Origin: Rapana venosa
Taxonomy: Eukaryota; Mollusca; Gastropoda; Neogastropoda; Muricidae
DNA length: 64,000 bases
Reading direction: 5' to 3'
Assembly: GCA_028751875.1 (NCBI GenBank)
Contig: CM054140.1
Coordinates: 20,920,993 to 20,984,992 of the forward strand
The position numbers and the translations under genes are program-made. The notes beneath the pieces are model-generated. The model saw only the letters and a list, made by a program, of their open reading frames with translations, made no database searches and was not told the DNA's origin. Every line of letters begins with the position of its first letter. Position 1 is the first letter of the stretch. Positions 1 to 10,789 of this stretch are shown piece by piece.

Positions 1-146
1 TTAGTTAATTAAGAAATATCACTTGTATAGATCAAACATGCTTTGAAATGAACAATTTTAATATTTCTGGAGTATTTGACAGGGGAAAGGGACATGATCT
101 ACTACTGCTGTTGTGCTTTGCCTTTTGTTTTTTCTTGAAAATAGAA

Positions 147-325
147 AACAGTAGAGTATGGCATTATTTTAGTATTTATATACTTGATCAACCAACCAAA
201 CAAACCATCTACTAAACCATCTAACAAACAACACACACAGTAGAGTATGGCATTATTTTAGTATTTATGTACTTGATCAACCAACCAAACAATCTATTAA
301 ACCATCTAACAAACAACACACACAC
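147..325. repeat. Tandem duplication of an about 90-bp unit, running into an AC microsatellite
   Basis: A segment beginning ACAGTAGAGTATGGCATT and ending in ACACAC occurs twice in a row, from about 147 and again from about 237, with a few substitutions and a 4-base deletion in the second copy. The second copy continues into (AC)n and ACACC repeats up to about 372. The remaining sequence to 940 shows no gene that I can support. Confidence 0.8.
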
Positions 326-939
326 ACACACACACCACACCACACCACACCACACACCCAAACACACACAGAGAGCTTTACTGAAGACCCATTGTGTTGT
401 GAAGTGTAACAACTATACATAACATGACTTACTTCAAAATTGTAGGACTATAGTTTACAAGTACTACATATCCTTCTTCTTCTTTTTGACTTGTATGATT
501 GTGTTTGATTTTCAGGTTTTATTTCAAGTGTTGCCACAAGTTGAATCTATGCACTTTTTGCAGAAAAGTAGTCAGAAGGCCAGCTATGTCATGGATGACA
601 TGAAAATATCCAGAATCATTATGCTATCCCGACAGGACATGGCTCTAGGCCTAACTTGCTCATGACCAACTATTTAAAAGTTAATCTGACAGAAAGTAGT
701 TGATGATGATGGTGTGTGTGTGTGTAAACCTGCTGTTAATCCTATCTCTTCCCAACCATATTTGCTTTCCTTTCGTTTTCCTGTGGTAAAATCTGCCCAC
801 CACACATGATTGTGCAGTAAGCTGAATAACAGTATATTGTAACGATGCAGATGCCAGATCGGTCTTAAAATATCTTAAGTTAATGATTTTCCATGTCATA
901 AATACCTATAAACTGCCAATTCCACTTATGTGTACAGTG

Positions 940-1700
940 GACTACAGCACGTCATCTAAGGTCTAGGCTAACCGCGTGCCGTCACTCAGCGTCAGATCAT
1001 CAACACTGGGGTCGAAGTTCACATGTTCTGTCGAGCACAATCGACGAAATAGTGCCTGAAATTAATAAGACAACAGAAAATCGGCAAATAAAAAGAGAGC
1101 TGTTTGCAGATTTTCACGCTACCTTTGTCATGCCAACGCCCACAACGTACACCTTTCCGTTTCTCTGGGACCCCATGCTGAAAATAGCGAGGACACCGCT
1201 TTGCCTGTTGTTTACCTCTCAAGCCTGTCCGAAGACCACTGCGAAATCCAGATGCGCACTACTTACACTGACTGAACGGGTAAAAAAATTACATCGGTGT
1301 ATATTCTTTCGCGTTTGCATTCAACTCGATTCTTGATGAGAGATAAAAATGCAGTACTTACTTTAAAACCAGGCAAAAAATAATATACGAGGATAATAAT
1401 GATTTAAGTATTACGCAGCATAAGATAAAAGACGAAATTTACTTCCATACAACGCACTATTTTGTGTTCTACTCGGAAGTAGAAACTTGTCATTAGGTTA
1501 GTGTAATTTTGGCGCGGGTTATTGTCAAAATGCTACACTAATCAGCAAAATTTTGACATTTTTAGTGAGTTTCCAAGAAAAAATGGACACCAATCGGAGT
1601 TAACGAACTCTTAGGATTCATACAATCCCATTTTTAGCTCATATACTGTGCTGGTGTAATCAGTGTAAGGAATTTACTGAGGTGAGTGTATTGGTACACA
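940..1700 (+). promoter_or_regulatory. CpG-enriched stretch, candidate NIPBL promoter and 5' UTR region
   Basis: CpG dinucleotides are visibly denser at about 960-1340 than in the surrounding AT-rich DNA. A good donor-like sequence (CTGAG followed by GTGAGTG) lies at about 1677-1688. Because the ATG exon of NIPBL begins at a splice acceptor (12618), at least one non-coding exon must lie upstream, and this is one candidate location. A second possible exon starts after the acceptor-like TTGTTGTAG at about 2262. Neither can be confirmed without transcript data. Confidence 0.22.
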
Positions 1701-2588
1701 TTGATTGGTGCCCGATAACTACTCCGATCAAAAATTTTGTGATTTCCGTATTCCTGGTATATTTTCGTTTATTACTGTTGTTTACAAAAGCATTTGGACA
1801 TTTGTGTAAAACATAATTTTGGAATAATGTGATTCTGATGTGCTGGAAGCTTCAGTGAATAGTCAAGGTGGGTTCTTTGTGATCTATCGGAACAACACTG
1901 TTGATTCTAGATACTGAGGGTCATCGTTTGTGCAGACGGGTTGGTGGATGGGGACGCGGTGATCATTATGTTATTTTAAAATCGTCTGTAGCCCCGAATA
2001 TGTATTAAGGATTCAATATCTAATCAGTTTTACAATATACTGATGCTAAAATGGAAAATGTGTCATGGCTGGAGTTAAGAATAGGAGCTTTTCTGCTCAT
2101 TTTCAGGTGTCCAATTGGGGTAGTTTCGTATAAATTGTCTTCTGGCTTCTTATTTATTTTGATATAAGCGTGTTCCTTTACATAAACGATTTGTACAAAT
2201 AGGGCATACGAACAGTAATCATGATAAACTAACCAATGATAACATGTTTATTTTTGTTGTAGAGTATAGATTGTTTGGGTGGCATCTGCCTCTGTTCGGT
2301 CAAGCACAATGGCTGACCCAGAGGACAGTCAAGGGGAGATAAGCCTCTTCTAAAGCTTAGCTAGCCTAACACAACAGTTTCGCGGAGATCTGTGATGGGT
2401 GGACTTTTGTTGTTTTTATAGACTAAAGGACTTTGCAATTTTTCATATAAAAGTGAAATGGTGTAGAATTTTTTATGCTTTTGTAGCTTCATACATCTCT
2501 ATCAAATTTACTCAGCTCAATTCTCTCACTCTTCTTCATTAAACATATTATGTCATGAGTGCTGTAAGCCTTTAGTTAGTATTAAATT

Positions 2589-2765
2589 GATAATTTTTTG
2601 ATCGTAAATGTTCAAAATTTATGCTATTTTTTGGGTGGTCATATTGATAATTTTGCGATTATTAATGTTCAAAATTAATGCTATTTTTTGGGTGGTCATA
2701 TTGATAATTTTGTGATTATCAATGTTCAAAATTTATGGGGTTTTTGTGTGTGTGTGTGGTCATAT
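2589..2765. repeat. 57-bp tandem repeat, three copies
   Basis: The unit starts GATAATTTTTTGATC and ends GGGTGGTCATATT. It begins at 2589, 2646 and 2703, a spacing of exactly 57 bp. The third copy diverges in its second half into a short GT run. Confidence 0.85.
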
Positions 2766-2903
2766 GTGATGTGTTTTGCTTAAAACTTGTTTTGACAGAC
2801 ATTGACTTGATAATACATGTTTCATTGATACTATTGTTTTAAAAAAGGGTTTTGTGTGGGTGTTTTGTTATACTTTTTGGTTTGATTATGATGTAACCTG
2901 AAC

Positions 2904-2945
<42 letters not shown>

Positions 2946-2975
2946 CTCATTAAAATATTGAGTTTGAGAGTTCGA

Positions 2976-3034
<59 letters not shown>
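2904..3034. repeat. Two (CT)n microsatellites
   Basis: CT runs occupy about 2904-2939 and 2978-3034, separated by about 38 bp. The Arg-Glu dipeptide reading frame on the - strand is only a translation of this repeat. From 3035 to about 4290 I see only AT-rich non-coding sequence. Confidence 0.95.
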
Positions 3035-3038
<4 letters not shown>

Positions 3039-4296
3039 CTCTGTACATTTCCCCACCCTTTCTTTCTATCTTCCACTGTCATGTAAACTTTCATAAACTT
3101 GTCATTAGATGGAAATGTTTTGGTTCCTATGTTGAATTTGAAATTGTATTCTTGCGGTCTAAATACAGTCTTTTTTGTTTTATTTGTTTTTCTTTTTTTT
3201 GTCACATAAATGCTACGCCTTTTTGGTTTTTTTAAAAAGTCACTTTTAATAACGATTTGAAAAATATTATGTTCGGATATTTTACATCTTAATGTTGATT
3301 TATGTTAATGTGTGTTGTTGTTAGCTTATCACTATTATTATTATTATTCATAGTAATTGTTTTAAAGTAAGAAAGATTTGTGAAAATGTTTTGATTATTT
3401 ATCCTTCTTTTTTTTCTTTCTTTTTTGCTTGGGTTCCTGTCTTCTCTGCTGTCTCCTCTCTATTTCAATCTAATTCATTTAATTATAGTCGGTGTATCTG
3501 TTTTAACATAAATGTTCAGGTCATTTGGGGATTATGTTTTTGTTAATTACAGCTTATAGATCTATCTCTGTTGTTTAAATTACTATCACTCAGTGTAACC
3601 AGTTGGGGATTATGTTTCTTGAATATATATCTCCTTACTTTATTAGTCTAAATGTTTTTGGTGGTGGTGGTGGGTTTTTTTTGGGGTGGGTGGGGTGGAT
3701 ATCTAAACTAAATTAAGTAGATTTAGGTTTTCTTGAGCAATCATTGAGAGAGTGGGAAAAAGGACAAAAACTTTTAAAAGGTGGTTTACCTAACTCTTCT
3801 TAGTGCAACCAATATTTTAAAAATTATCGGCCGACAAAACGTCAAAAGAAAAGGATACTTTTTATTCCTGTGATTTTTATTTTTATTTTTAAAGATTTGC
3901 AAAGCAAACTTGTTTGCAAGTTCTTCAAGGAAGTATAAAATTTCAAAATTATGTATGTTTCTGATTAATTATTTAATCACTTGCTGTTTGTATTGTTGTG
4001 AAGATTATTTTATGCTTATTCAAGAATTATTCAATACACTGCAAATGCTGAACACATACACTGATATAGTATTGTTGACTTGGCCTTGATTAAGGTACAA
4101 CTTCCTAGTTAGTAAAACAAAACCTATGAGAAAATTGTAAAATGTGGTATAGAGCTTGATTAATCATTAAGATTAAGAGTCTACATGTTTTTAAGAAAGC
4201 CACAAAACAACCCTCTAAACAGGCTTTTGTTCAATGTGTATTCATTGCAAGAATCCTAGAACTGCATCAGGGGTTAGGTGTGTTTATTTTCCCCTC

Positions 4297-4453
4297 TGTG
4301 GATCAGTGGTCTAGAGGTATCACGCCTGCCCAGAAAAGAAGTGTGGGTTCAATCTCTGTGCCCAAGCTCCCCCCCCCCCTCCTCTCCACATCCTCTAAAC
4401 TTAAGTGGTGGCCTAGATGCATCTTTCAGATGAGTCAATAAAGAGATCTCATA
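4297..4453 (+). mobile_element. SINE family A, head half, split by the DNA transposon
   Basis: A tRNA-like RNA polymerase III promoter is visible: an A-box-like TGGATCAGTGG within GTGGATCAGTGGTCTAGAGG, and a B-box-like GGTTCAATCTC about 45 bp later. A C-rich stretch follows. The element stops abruptly at the left terminus of the pogo-like transposon (4454), and its continuation resumes at 8715. The other family-A copies (about 10005, 20820, 24430) show the two halves joined or separated differently, which supports one interrupted element. Confidence 0.7.
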
Positions 4454-4469
4454 TACTATAAGGACCCGA

Positions 4470-4613
4470 ATAACGGTGCAGGCTGGAATAAGAGTGCAGG
4501 GTGGAAGTTGTAGTCAAAATTAATAACAGTGCAGGCTGGAATAAGGGTGCAGGGTGGAATTTTTTAGTAAAAAAGAATAAACGTGCAGGCTGGAATAAGA
4601 GTGCAGGGCGGAC
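4470..4613. repeat. Subterminal direct repeats of the pogo-like transposon
   Basis: Three tandem-spaced copies of a roughly 35-bp motif, GTGCAGGCTGGAATAAG followed by AGTGCAGGGTGGAA, begin near 4475, 4530 and 4580. A related pair in the same orientation lies near the other end at about 8623-8660. Such arrays are often transposase-binding sites; that role is inferred here. Confidence 0.75.
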
Positions 4614-4936
4614 ATTCAATCATTAATAAGAAGAGTGCTTGCTCACCACAGATACTGAAGCAAAAAATGAATATACATGTATTTTTTCTTATATTTATTT
4701 AGTGACACAAATTTAATGTTCCTTATGAGGCACTAGAGTATTCAAGCAAGTATGACAAATCACAATTCCAAGGACACCAAAGTGAAAGGTCATCAACCTA
4801 TTTTGCAATGTACGTAGGGACACAAAAGTCAGAACTGACTAGAGGCATCAATCATTACAAGTCACAAGTATTCAAATTTACAACAGGACATACACAATAT
4901 TATGTTACATAGAAGATCTGTGTGGAAAGCTTACTA

Positions 4937-6000
4937 TTAAATATGAAATTTATAAAAGACTTTCCTAGAACCAGCAGCTGCAATTTCTGGCTCAGGCAAC
5001 CTTTCCACTATATCCTCTTGCACGATGTTGCAAACAGGTCCTGGCTCATAAAAGTCCTCATGTCCACTCACCATTTTAAAATGGCGGACTGCCAAGGGCT
5101 CTGTTGTAATAACAACTGCAGGAGAGACATAGTTGTTGGCATTGATTTTAACATAAGTCCCAATGTCAAAAGCAGTGCCAACAATGTCAGGCTGCGCCTC
5201 TTCTTCATCTTCAACTATTTGGGCTGGTGTTTCTTGCTCGGCTGCCTCACTACTTTGACTTTGAGACAAGATTCTTTTCTTTAAGCTTCTCCTAGCTTCA
5301 GTTAAGGTATGTTTTATCTGGCAAACATAAGGCAGAAGCAGTCTCGAGGTCTCTGATTTTCGTTCATGAAAAACTTTTTCTAGTTCATTGATGAATGATG
5401 CGTCTTTCTGTATGTCTTCATTGTTTGTTTTATCTGGAATTGGTTCGAAGGGCAAGCATGAAGCAGTTGGACTTCTTGACTGTGAAGTAGATGATGGACC
5501 TGCAATTTGTTCTTCACTTTCTGTTTCTTCTTCCTCTTCTTCCAAATCATCATTTTTATCTTCAGGAATTTCATCTCCTTCACAGTCAAGAAGTTCTCTG
5601 CCCTCGTCAAGTAAACAGTCACTTGGTTTTGAGTGAACACCTTTAGGGGGTGTGATTGTCTTAATCAGTTCTTTGAGAGATTTTGGTGGTTTGCTTTTCA
5701 AAATGTCTGCCCTAGCTGACTTCACTTCAGCACCAACAAGCTCCATCAATTTGTCAGAGACAAGGTAGTCTTCTTGGCCATCAAGGGAATTGAGAATGAA
5801 GTTTTGCTTCATTGCCAAGGTTGGATCTATGTTTGTCTCTTTCCAAGCTGCTGTCAACATCTTCATCATGTCATCTCTGGATGGTGACGGGACTTTGTTT
5901 GGCTCTGCTCTCAGCTGTTCATGCATCAGCTCACACTCTCTCTGTCTATATTTGGCCTTGAGCTGGTGGTGAAGGTGAGTGTCATTGATCTGCAGATCTC
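4937..6000 (-). CDS. Transposase exon 3 (third Asp and acidic tail)
   Basis: 1,064 nt after the acceptor TTCTACAG. It opens with the INDTHLHH motif and a basic helix, then a long Glu/Asp/Ser-rich region, and ends at a stop at 4937-4939. Confidence 0.75.
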
Positions 6001-7944
6001 CTGTAGAATACAAACACACAGAAAAACAAGATTCAAAATAATAAGATGGTGCGAGTAATGCTTGTGGCATGACAAAATGTTTTTCATAACATCAAAACAA
6101 AACATTGTGTTCACTATTGTCTCTTCAAAATATGTACATGTATGTAGCACTCCTTATAAATGATTGAATCAAGAAAGTTTGTGCTCTTGTTGTATACACA
6201 TTTAATTAAAGATTCAAGTTGTTTACCCTCCTGGTCTAGTAAGAGAATACATTAAACTCTCCCAATTATGATGGCCTAAAATGCCAGACCAAAAGTGTAA
6301 CTGGGAGGTGGTCTTAATGAAAATAAAACAATTTTGAAAGGGTCTCCATTCGGAGAATTGTAATTGGTAGAGTTTATTGTATCATTTAAATGTTTGTTTT
6401 ACCTGTGATTCCTCCACCCATTATTACAAGAATGTACCCTTGGTCCAGGAGCTTTTTCCTGACTTCTTCCTGGCAGTGCACAGAGTAATCGTCCAAGATG
6501 TAGATACCAAAGTCCTTGTGGGAGAACATGTTGAATCTGTTCTTCAAGTGTTTGATTGTCTCCAGCATGTTTTCAACTCTGAAAATGAAATATGTCATCT
6601 GCATAAGTATATGATTCATAATACACATTTACATGTACTGTAAATATGTGCACAATTTGTTATAGGCAGGTAAAGTAGATGCCATAAATGCAAGTGAGTG
6701 TAATGCACAATATCACATTGTTAAAAATACTATTTCTTATAAAAACATGTAATAATGCCTGTTTATTGCCTGTTTATTAAAATTTCATATTGGAAATCAA
6801 TTTTAATGTTTACTTTACTAAACATCAGTTCATTAGTGTTTATAAAAACAAATTAAAAGAAACGCTTACTGACTGTTCATGTGTACCGAACTAAATATAT
6901 AGATCTATATTTGCAACATGTATTAATTTAGAATTTGGTTAAAATTAAAAAGGAAAAAAAGGGAGGGGTGGGCAACTAGTGCCGGTACACTTACCTGTAC
7001 GATCCTTTTGGTGCAAACTGTGTATGCACACCTTGGGGTGGATCAAGTTTGATTCGCACACCTTTCCCTTTGAATACGAATTCAGGCAAAGGCATTGACT
7101 CCTTGGTGCAAGTAGAGAGCTGTGTGAAGACAGTCACCCTCTCCCGTGACAACATATAGTTTTCTTTGACAAAGACGCTTTGATTCTTTAATGTCATTGT
7201 CGGCTGCTTTGCCGATTCGTTTCGGTGAAGTGGCATTTGGTCACCATTGATGACAACAGGCTCTTTCTTAAAGTTTTCAAGAAAGTAGTGGCGAATTCTC
7301 ATTACGTTCACTATGAATTCTATTATTCTTGTTTTGCGTTGTTCTTGTGGCAAAGCAAACCTCTTGTTTGGTTTTGCCAGACTGACTTTGTATTCTTTCA
7401 TCCAGTCGCTTACCCAATGTTTGGAGATTTGCAGCTGGTCTTTCTCTGGTACCTCTTCCTCTTGTTGTTGTAGCCAGTTTGCATACAGTTGTCGACATTT
7501 TTCTTGAAACACTTTCAAGGGCATGCGTGCTTTCAGTGGTCCTCTTACATCCAAAAACCACTCAAAAGCAGCCTCTCTTACCGGAATGGCCTTTTGTTTG
7601 CGTCCTCCACCTTCAGCTCTGAACTTTTTCTTCAAACTTGGCCCTGGCTCATCTTCCAACCCTTCACTTTCACCTTTTTTCTCCATGCATCTTCTTGCTA
7701 CTTGTAACGCTTTCCGAAACTTATCATCATCGTGTTTGCAGTCCTTCAGTGAGGGATACATTTCTCGAACAGCTCTTGACAGGAACCCTTCTTTCGGCAT
7801 TGGTTTTACAAACTTCTTTCTTTTTGCATTCCATGTTGGCTTAGCATGCGCAATTTCTTTGTCGTATTCCTCCTTATGCTTCTGAATCAACTGTATTAAT
7901 TGTTCCTTTTCATGAAAAGAGTATTTTTCCTGTTTCTTTTCCAT
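4937..7944 (-). CDS. Pogo-like DDD transposase, three exons, complete (729 aa)
   Basis: Joined - strand exons 7944-6995, 6578-6403 and 6000-4937 give 2,190 nt in one frame, 729 residues plus stop. Both introns have GT-AG ends and correct phases. The N-terminal third is basic, with a helix-turn-helix/CENP-B-like layout before the catalytic core. Candidate catalytic aspartates lie in NGDQMPLHRNE (exon 1), YILDDYSVH (exon 2) and GDLQINDTHLHH (exon 3). The context GGGITGDLQINDT aligns by eye with the GG(L/C)T..LQPLDV block of pogo/Tigger transposases, placing the third Asp. The C-terminal half is acidic and probably disordered. The start ATG at 7944 is the first in a long frame. The protein would act in the nucleus to cut and move the element. 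The superfamily is fairly sure; the subfamily is not assigned. Confidence 0.75.
6403..6578 (-). CDS. Transposase exon 2 (second Asp)
   Basis: 176 nt between acceptor TTTTCAG and donor ACAG/GTAAAA. It encodes the ILDDYSVH motif and the start of the GGGITG block. Confidence 0.75.
6995..7944 (-). CDS. Transposase exon 1 (DNA-binding part and first Asp)
   Basis: 950 nt from ATG to donor (ACAG/GTAAGTG read on the - strand), ending in phase 2. It contains the lysine-rich N-terminus and the GDQMPLHRNE motif. Confidence 0.75.
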
Positions 7945-8155
7945 GTTGTCTCATCTGTATCAATCAACATGCATAAGGCGCTAGATCTAGATCTAGATCT
8001 CTAGTAGTAGTACTGTATGCTACCGGCTAGCAGCAGACGAAACCAAAACAAAGACCCCCTTCTCTCAATTCTTGGAAAAATCGATAGCAGAGCTCGCTGC
8101 CTCTCGCCGTCTAGTGTCAACGGGCCTAGGCCTAAGATAACAGCGCAGAATCGGC

Positions 8156-8335
8156 CAGGGTTGCGAGATCCGATTGGACCAAAAAGGCCCCAAAATCCTC
8201 TACAAAAAAGGCCAAACGAGATTTTAAAAGACCAAATGTAAAGATTCAACTACAAAGCTGTTCCCACAACAAAAACATCAGTTACTTTCAAAAAAGGCCA
8301 ATGTGGCCTGAAAAAGGCCAATATTGGCAACCCTG
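8156..8335. mobile_element. hAT-type MITE nested in the transposon
   Basis: A 180-bp insert is bounded by inverted CAGGGTTGC and GCAACCCTG and has no coding capacity. Flanking octamers are GAATCGGC (8148-8155) and GAATCAGC (8336-8343), an 8-bp target duplication with one mismatch, as expected for hAT elements. The interior repeats AAAAAGGCC. Confidence 0.75.
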
Positions 8336-8359
8336 GAATCAGCAAAGAGCCTGTAGGCC

Positions 8360-8560
8360 TAGGCCTATTATTGGCCTGTCACAGTTCTGCGCAGAGCTTG
8401 CTGCCTCTCGCCGTCTTGTGTAGCCGTAGGCCGCTTGGCCTAGTTCCAACCAAGACAACGTGACAGCGCAGATGGGCAAAGAAACTGCGTATTGGCCTGC
8501 GCAGATCTAGAGATAGGCCTAGATCTAGAATCTAGATCTAGATCTTTTTTTTTTTTTTTT
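8360..8560. other. Transposon region upstream of the transposase, with internal repeats
   Basis: CTGCCTCTCGCCGTCT occurs near 8098 and again near 8400, on either side of the MITE. AGATCT-rich tracts lie at about 7981-8004 and 8505-8546. This is the 5' flank of the - strand transposase gene and probably holds its promoter, although no specific element can be assigned. Confidence 0.4.
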
Positions 8561-8714
8561 TACGGATTTTGTTAGTTTATTCAAGACTTTTGTAGATTTC
8601 GACGGACCTCTATTTTTAATAAGCGTGCAGGCCCGAATAAGCTGCGTGCAGGGAGGAAAATCTACTGGAAAAAAATAAGCGTACCGGTACGCTTATTCGG
8701 GACCTTATAGTATA

Positions 8715-8965
8715 TATATATATATATATGTGCAACACACATTCACTGCTTCAGTGCATGTGAAATAACCCATGGCAACGAGAGTTGTCTCTGGCAAAAT
8801 TCTGTAGAAAAAGGCCACTCTAGGTGATAGGGTAACAAAATCATGTAATGCTAGCACTGAAATGGTGGGGGTGGAGGGAGTATATATATGGATGGCACTG
8901 CTCTTATGTTGATGCGCTTCAGAGAAATTTAGTTTCCAGGCAAACTGTAGACTGGTGTAGTATGG
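8715..8965 (+). mobile_element. SINE family A, tail half, beyond the DNA transposon
   Basis: After a short (TA)n run, the conserved body GTGCATGTGAAATAACCC and the following TGTCTCTGGCAAAATTC match the body of other family-A copies at about 10470, 21065 and 24640 (reverse strand). This is the continuation of the SINE interrupted at 4453. Confidence 0.7.
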
Positions 8966-8992
8966 GAATCAATGATGTGTTTATTTTGTTTA

Positions 8993-9051
8993 TTTTCCCC
9001 TCTGTGGATCAGTGGTCTAGAGGTAACGCACCTGGTCTAGAGGTAACACGC
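8993..9051 (+). mobile_element. SINE family A head fragment
   Basis: The tRNA-like head CTGTGGATCAGTGGTCTAG recurs here and is cut off at 9052, where the LINE fragment begins. The phrase GGTCTAGAGGTAAC is duplicated within it. Confidence 0.6.
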
Positions 9052-9940
9052 CATTGAAGTATTTAGGAGTAGTTCTTGACAACAACACACTCTATGAAAA
9101 AATTCATCACCCAGACCTGCCAGTCTTGCTACTATCAATTACGGCGCATAAGCGCGATTCGCAAGTATCTGTCCACTGATGCAACTTCCAAGCTTGTCAC
9201 ATCTTTCATTTTTTCACGTTTAGACTACTGTAGTTCTCTTTTGGCTGACCTACCAGCATCTATCCACTCTCTTCAACGCATACAAAACTCTGCAGCTCAG
9301 CTGGTCCTAAGAAAGAAAAAATCTGAACACACCACTCCTCTTCTGCGATCTCTTCACTGGCTGCCTGTCTCACAAAGACTGGAGTATAATATCAGTACCC
9401 TCTGTTTCAAATGTCTCCACAAATCTGCACCCTCTTATCTCTGTAACTGTCTTCACCTGTACACTCCATCCCGTTCCCTTCGTTCAGCCGCAGATACTTT
9501 GTGCTTTCGAACACCCAGATTCAAACATACCACTGTTGGCTGTCGCTCTTTCTCTGTTTCTGGTCCATCCACCTGGAATGACCCCCCTCTTTCACTTCGC
9601 CAAAAGCCTTTACTTGATACCTTCAAATCCAGCGCCAAAAGCCTTTACTTGATACCTTCAAATCCAGCCTCAAATTATACTTATTTCCTACCTAAGACTT
9701 TTTTCCTCATATCTGTCCGTAATTTTCAACAGCATCCTTCACCTCCTAAGTGTGTTCGCGAGTGTGTGCGTGCGTGTGTACGTGCGTGCTTGCGCATGGA
9801 TTTGAAATCTGTTGTTCATTATGTTTAAGGAGAGTTGCATGCGTGTAAATGATTTGAGTGCAAGCGCTTCGATTTGTTGGGTTTTTTTTTTTACAAGATT
9901 CAGCGCTATATAAATTCCATATATTATTATTATTATTACT
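9052..9940 (+). mobile_element. 5'-truncated LINE, reverse transcriptase C-terminal part (L2/CR1-like)
   Basis: The frame 9076-9828 encodes a classic LINE C-terminal block: SRLDYCSSLLADLP, QRIQNSAAQLVL, HTTPLLRSLHWLPV and PSRSLRSAADTL. A second copy at 51899-52860 shares the sequence from its left border onward. The element is truncated at its 5' side and ends in AGCGCTATATAAATTCCAT with an (ATT)n tail. A 37-bp tandem duplication occurs near 9605-9675, and a 2-base deletion near 9092 breaks the original frame. It is not functional. Confidence 0.8.
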
Positions 9941-9984
9941 CATAAGGCAAGAATCCTAGAAGTGCATCACATCAGGAATTGGGG

Positions 9985-10116
9985 TTCATTTTTTCTTCTG
10001 TGGATCACCGATCAGTCACTGAGTCGTCTAGAGGTAACATGCCTTGCTAGAAAGGGAGAGGGGTGAGTTTGATTCCTGTTCGTGCTCAAGCTCCCCCACC
10101 ACCACCACCATCCACT
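9985..10116 (+). mobile_element. SINE family A, head half, interrupted by the tRNA/5S SINE
   Basis: A diverged tRNA-like head (CTGTGGATCACC through GAGTTTGATTCC) and a C/A-rich stretch precede the insertion at 10117. The body of the same SINE continues after 10421. Confidence 0.6.
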
Positions 10117-10412
10117 AAAAGGTAAAAAGTGTCCCATAACCTGTTTGGTCATAGGGGAGTGAGGCATCAGAGACCACAACTTCTCAAGGGGCCAGCATAT
10201 AGAGGGTAATGACCACCTCCTCTCCCTTGCTGCTTTACCTTCCTTGACCCTAAAGAGGCAGATACCCATTTACAGCTGGGTGAACTATGGGACTGTACTG
10301 AAGCCAAGGTGCACAAACGGTCACCCATCCAAGTGGTAACCACGCTTGATGTGCTTAACTTTAGCTGGGAAAAACAAGTGCTCTGATGGTCACTGAGCTA
10401 TCCCGACCCATC
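10117..10412 (-). mobile_element. tRNA/5S-rRNA hybrid SINE (family B), copy 1
   Basis: The element is read on the - strand. The sequence starts GGGTCGGGATAGCTCAGTG, continues into a segment like the 5S rRNA internal promoter (about 10319-10368) and ends in a CTTTTTACC-type tail. The 9-bp duplication CCATCCACT flanks it at 10108-10116 and 10413-10421. It is inserted in a family-A SINE. Copies 2 and 3 lie at 48996 and 50303. Confidence 0.8.
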
Positions 10413-10421
10413 CCATCCACT

Positions 10422-10740
10422 TGTAAAGAGACCCACCTGTGTACATACATATGCAATTCACATTCAGCGCACATAAAAGAACCCCAGTGCAACAAGAGTT
10501 GTCTCTGGCAAAATTCTGTTGAAAAAAGGAACTCTGATAGGGAAACAAATACACATGTAATGATGTATGCATACTTGTCCATTGTCATGGAAACATGAAA
10601 AATTTTGTATATATGGGCGGCACTGCACTTGTGTTGAACTTGATGTGCTCTCCATGGGAAGAATAGCCCAATATCATGCAGAGAAATCTTCTGTGACTGA
10701 AAGTGATGTTCAGTTCAGTTTAATTCAATTATTTTACTCA
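10422..10740 (+). mobile_element. SINE family A, body half
   Basis: The body GTTGTCTCTGGCAAAATTC and a following tail region resume right after the family-B insertion. This is the continuation of the head at 9985-10116. Confidence 0.6.
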
Positions 10741-10789
10741 CTGAGGTAGATAGTAATGTGCATAGTGTGCTATACATATAATATAATGA

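Larger units (their letters stand above)
4454..8712 (-). mobile_element. Pogo-like (Tc1/mariner superfamily) DNA transposon, apparently complete
   Basis: The ends are inverted copies of each other. The left side (4451-4473) reads TATACTATAAGG then ACCCGAATAA; the right side (8693-8715) is its reverse complement with one mismatch. TA dinucleotides flank both ends (4452-4453 and 8713-8714), the target duplication expected for Tc1/mariner elements. The exact boundary is ambiguous by 2 bp because of the TATA context. The 4.26-kb element carries one spliced transposase gene on the - strand, direct subterminal repeats near both ends, and a hAT-type MITE at 8156-8335. It is inserted inside a family-A SINE. 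Intact open frames and near-identical ends suggest fairly recent insertion. Confidence 0.85.

Noticed and set aside
2309..2353. Short ORF starting ATGGCTGACCCAGAGG as an alternative NIPBL start or a separate gene
   Set aside because: It stops after about 13 codons, and the conserved NIPBL N-terminus is clearly at 12658. The segment might be 5' UTR, but that is unproven.
2831..3205. Arg-Glu repeat protein on the - strand
   Set aside because: It is a translation of (CT)n microsatellites.
4922..5284. A 120-codon + strand ORF opposite the transposase
   Set aside because: It is the antisense shadow of transposase exon 3 and shows no independent motif.
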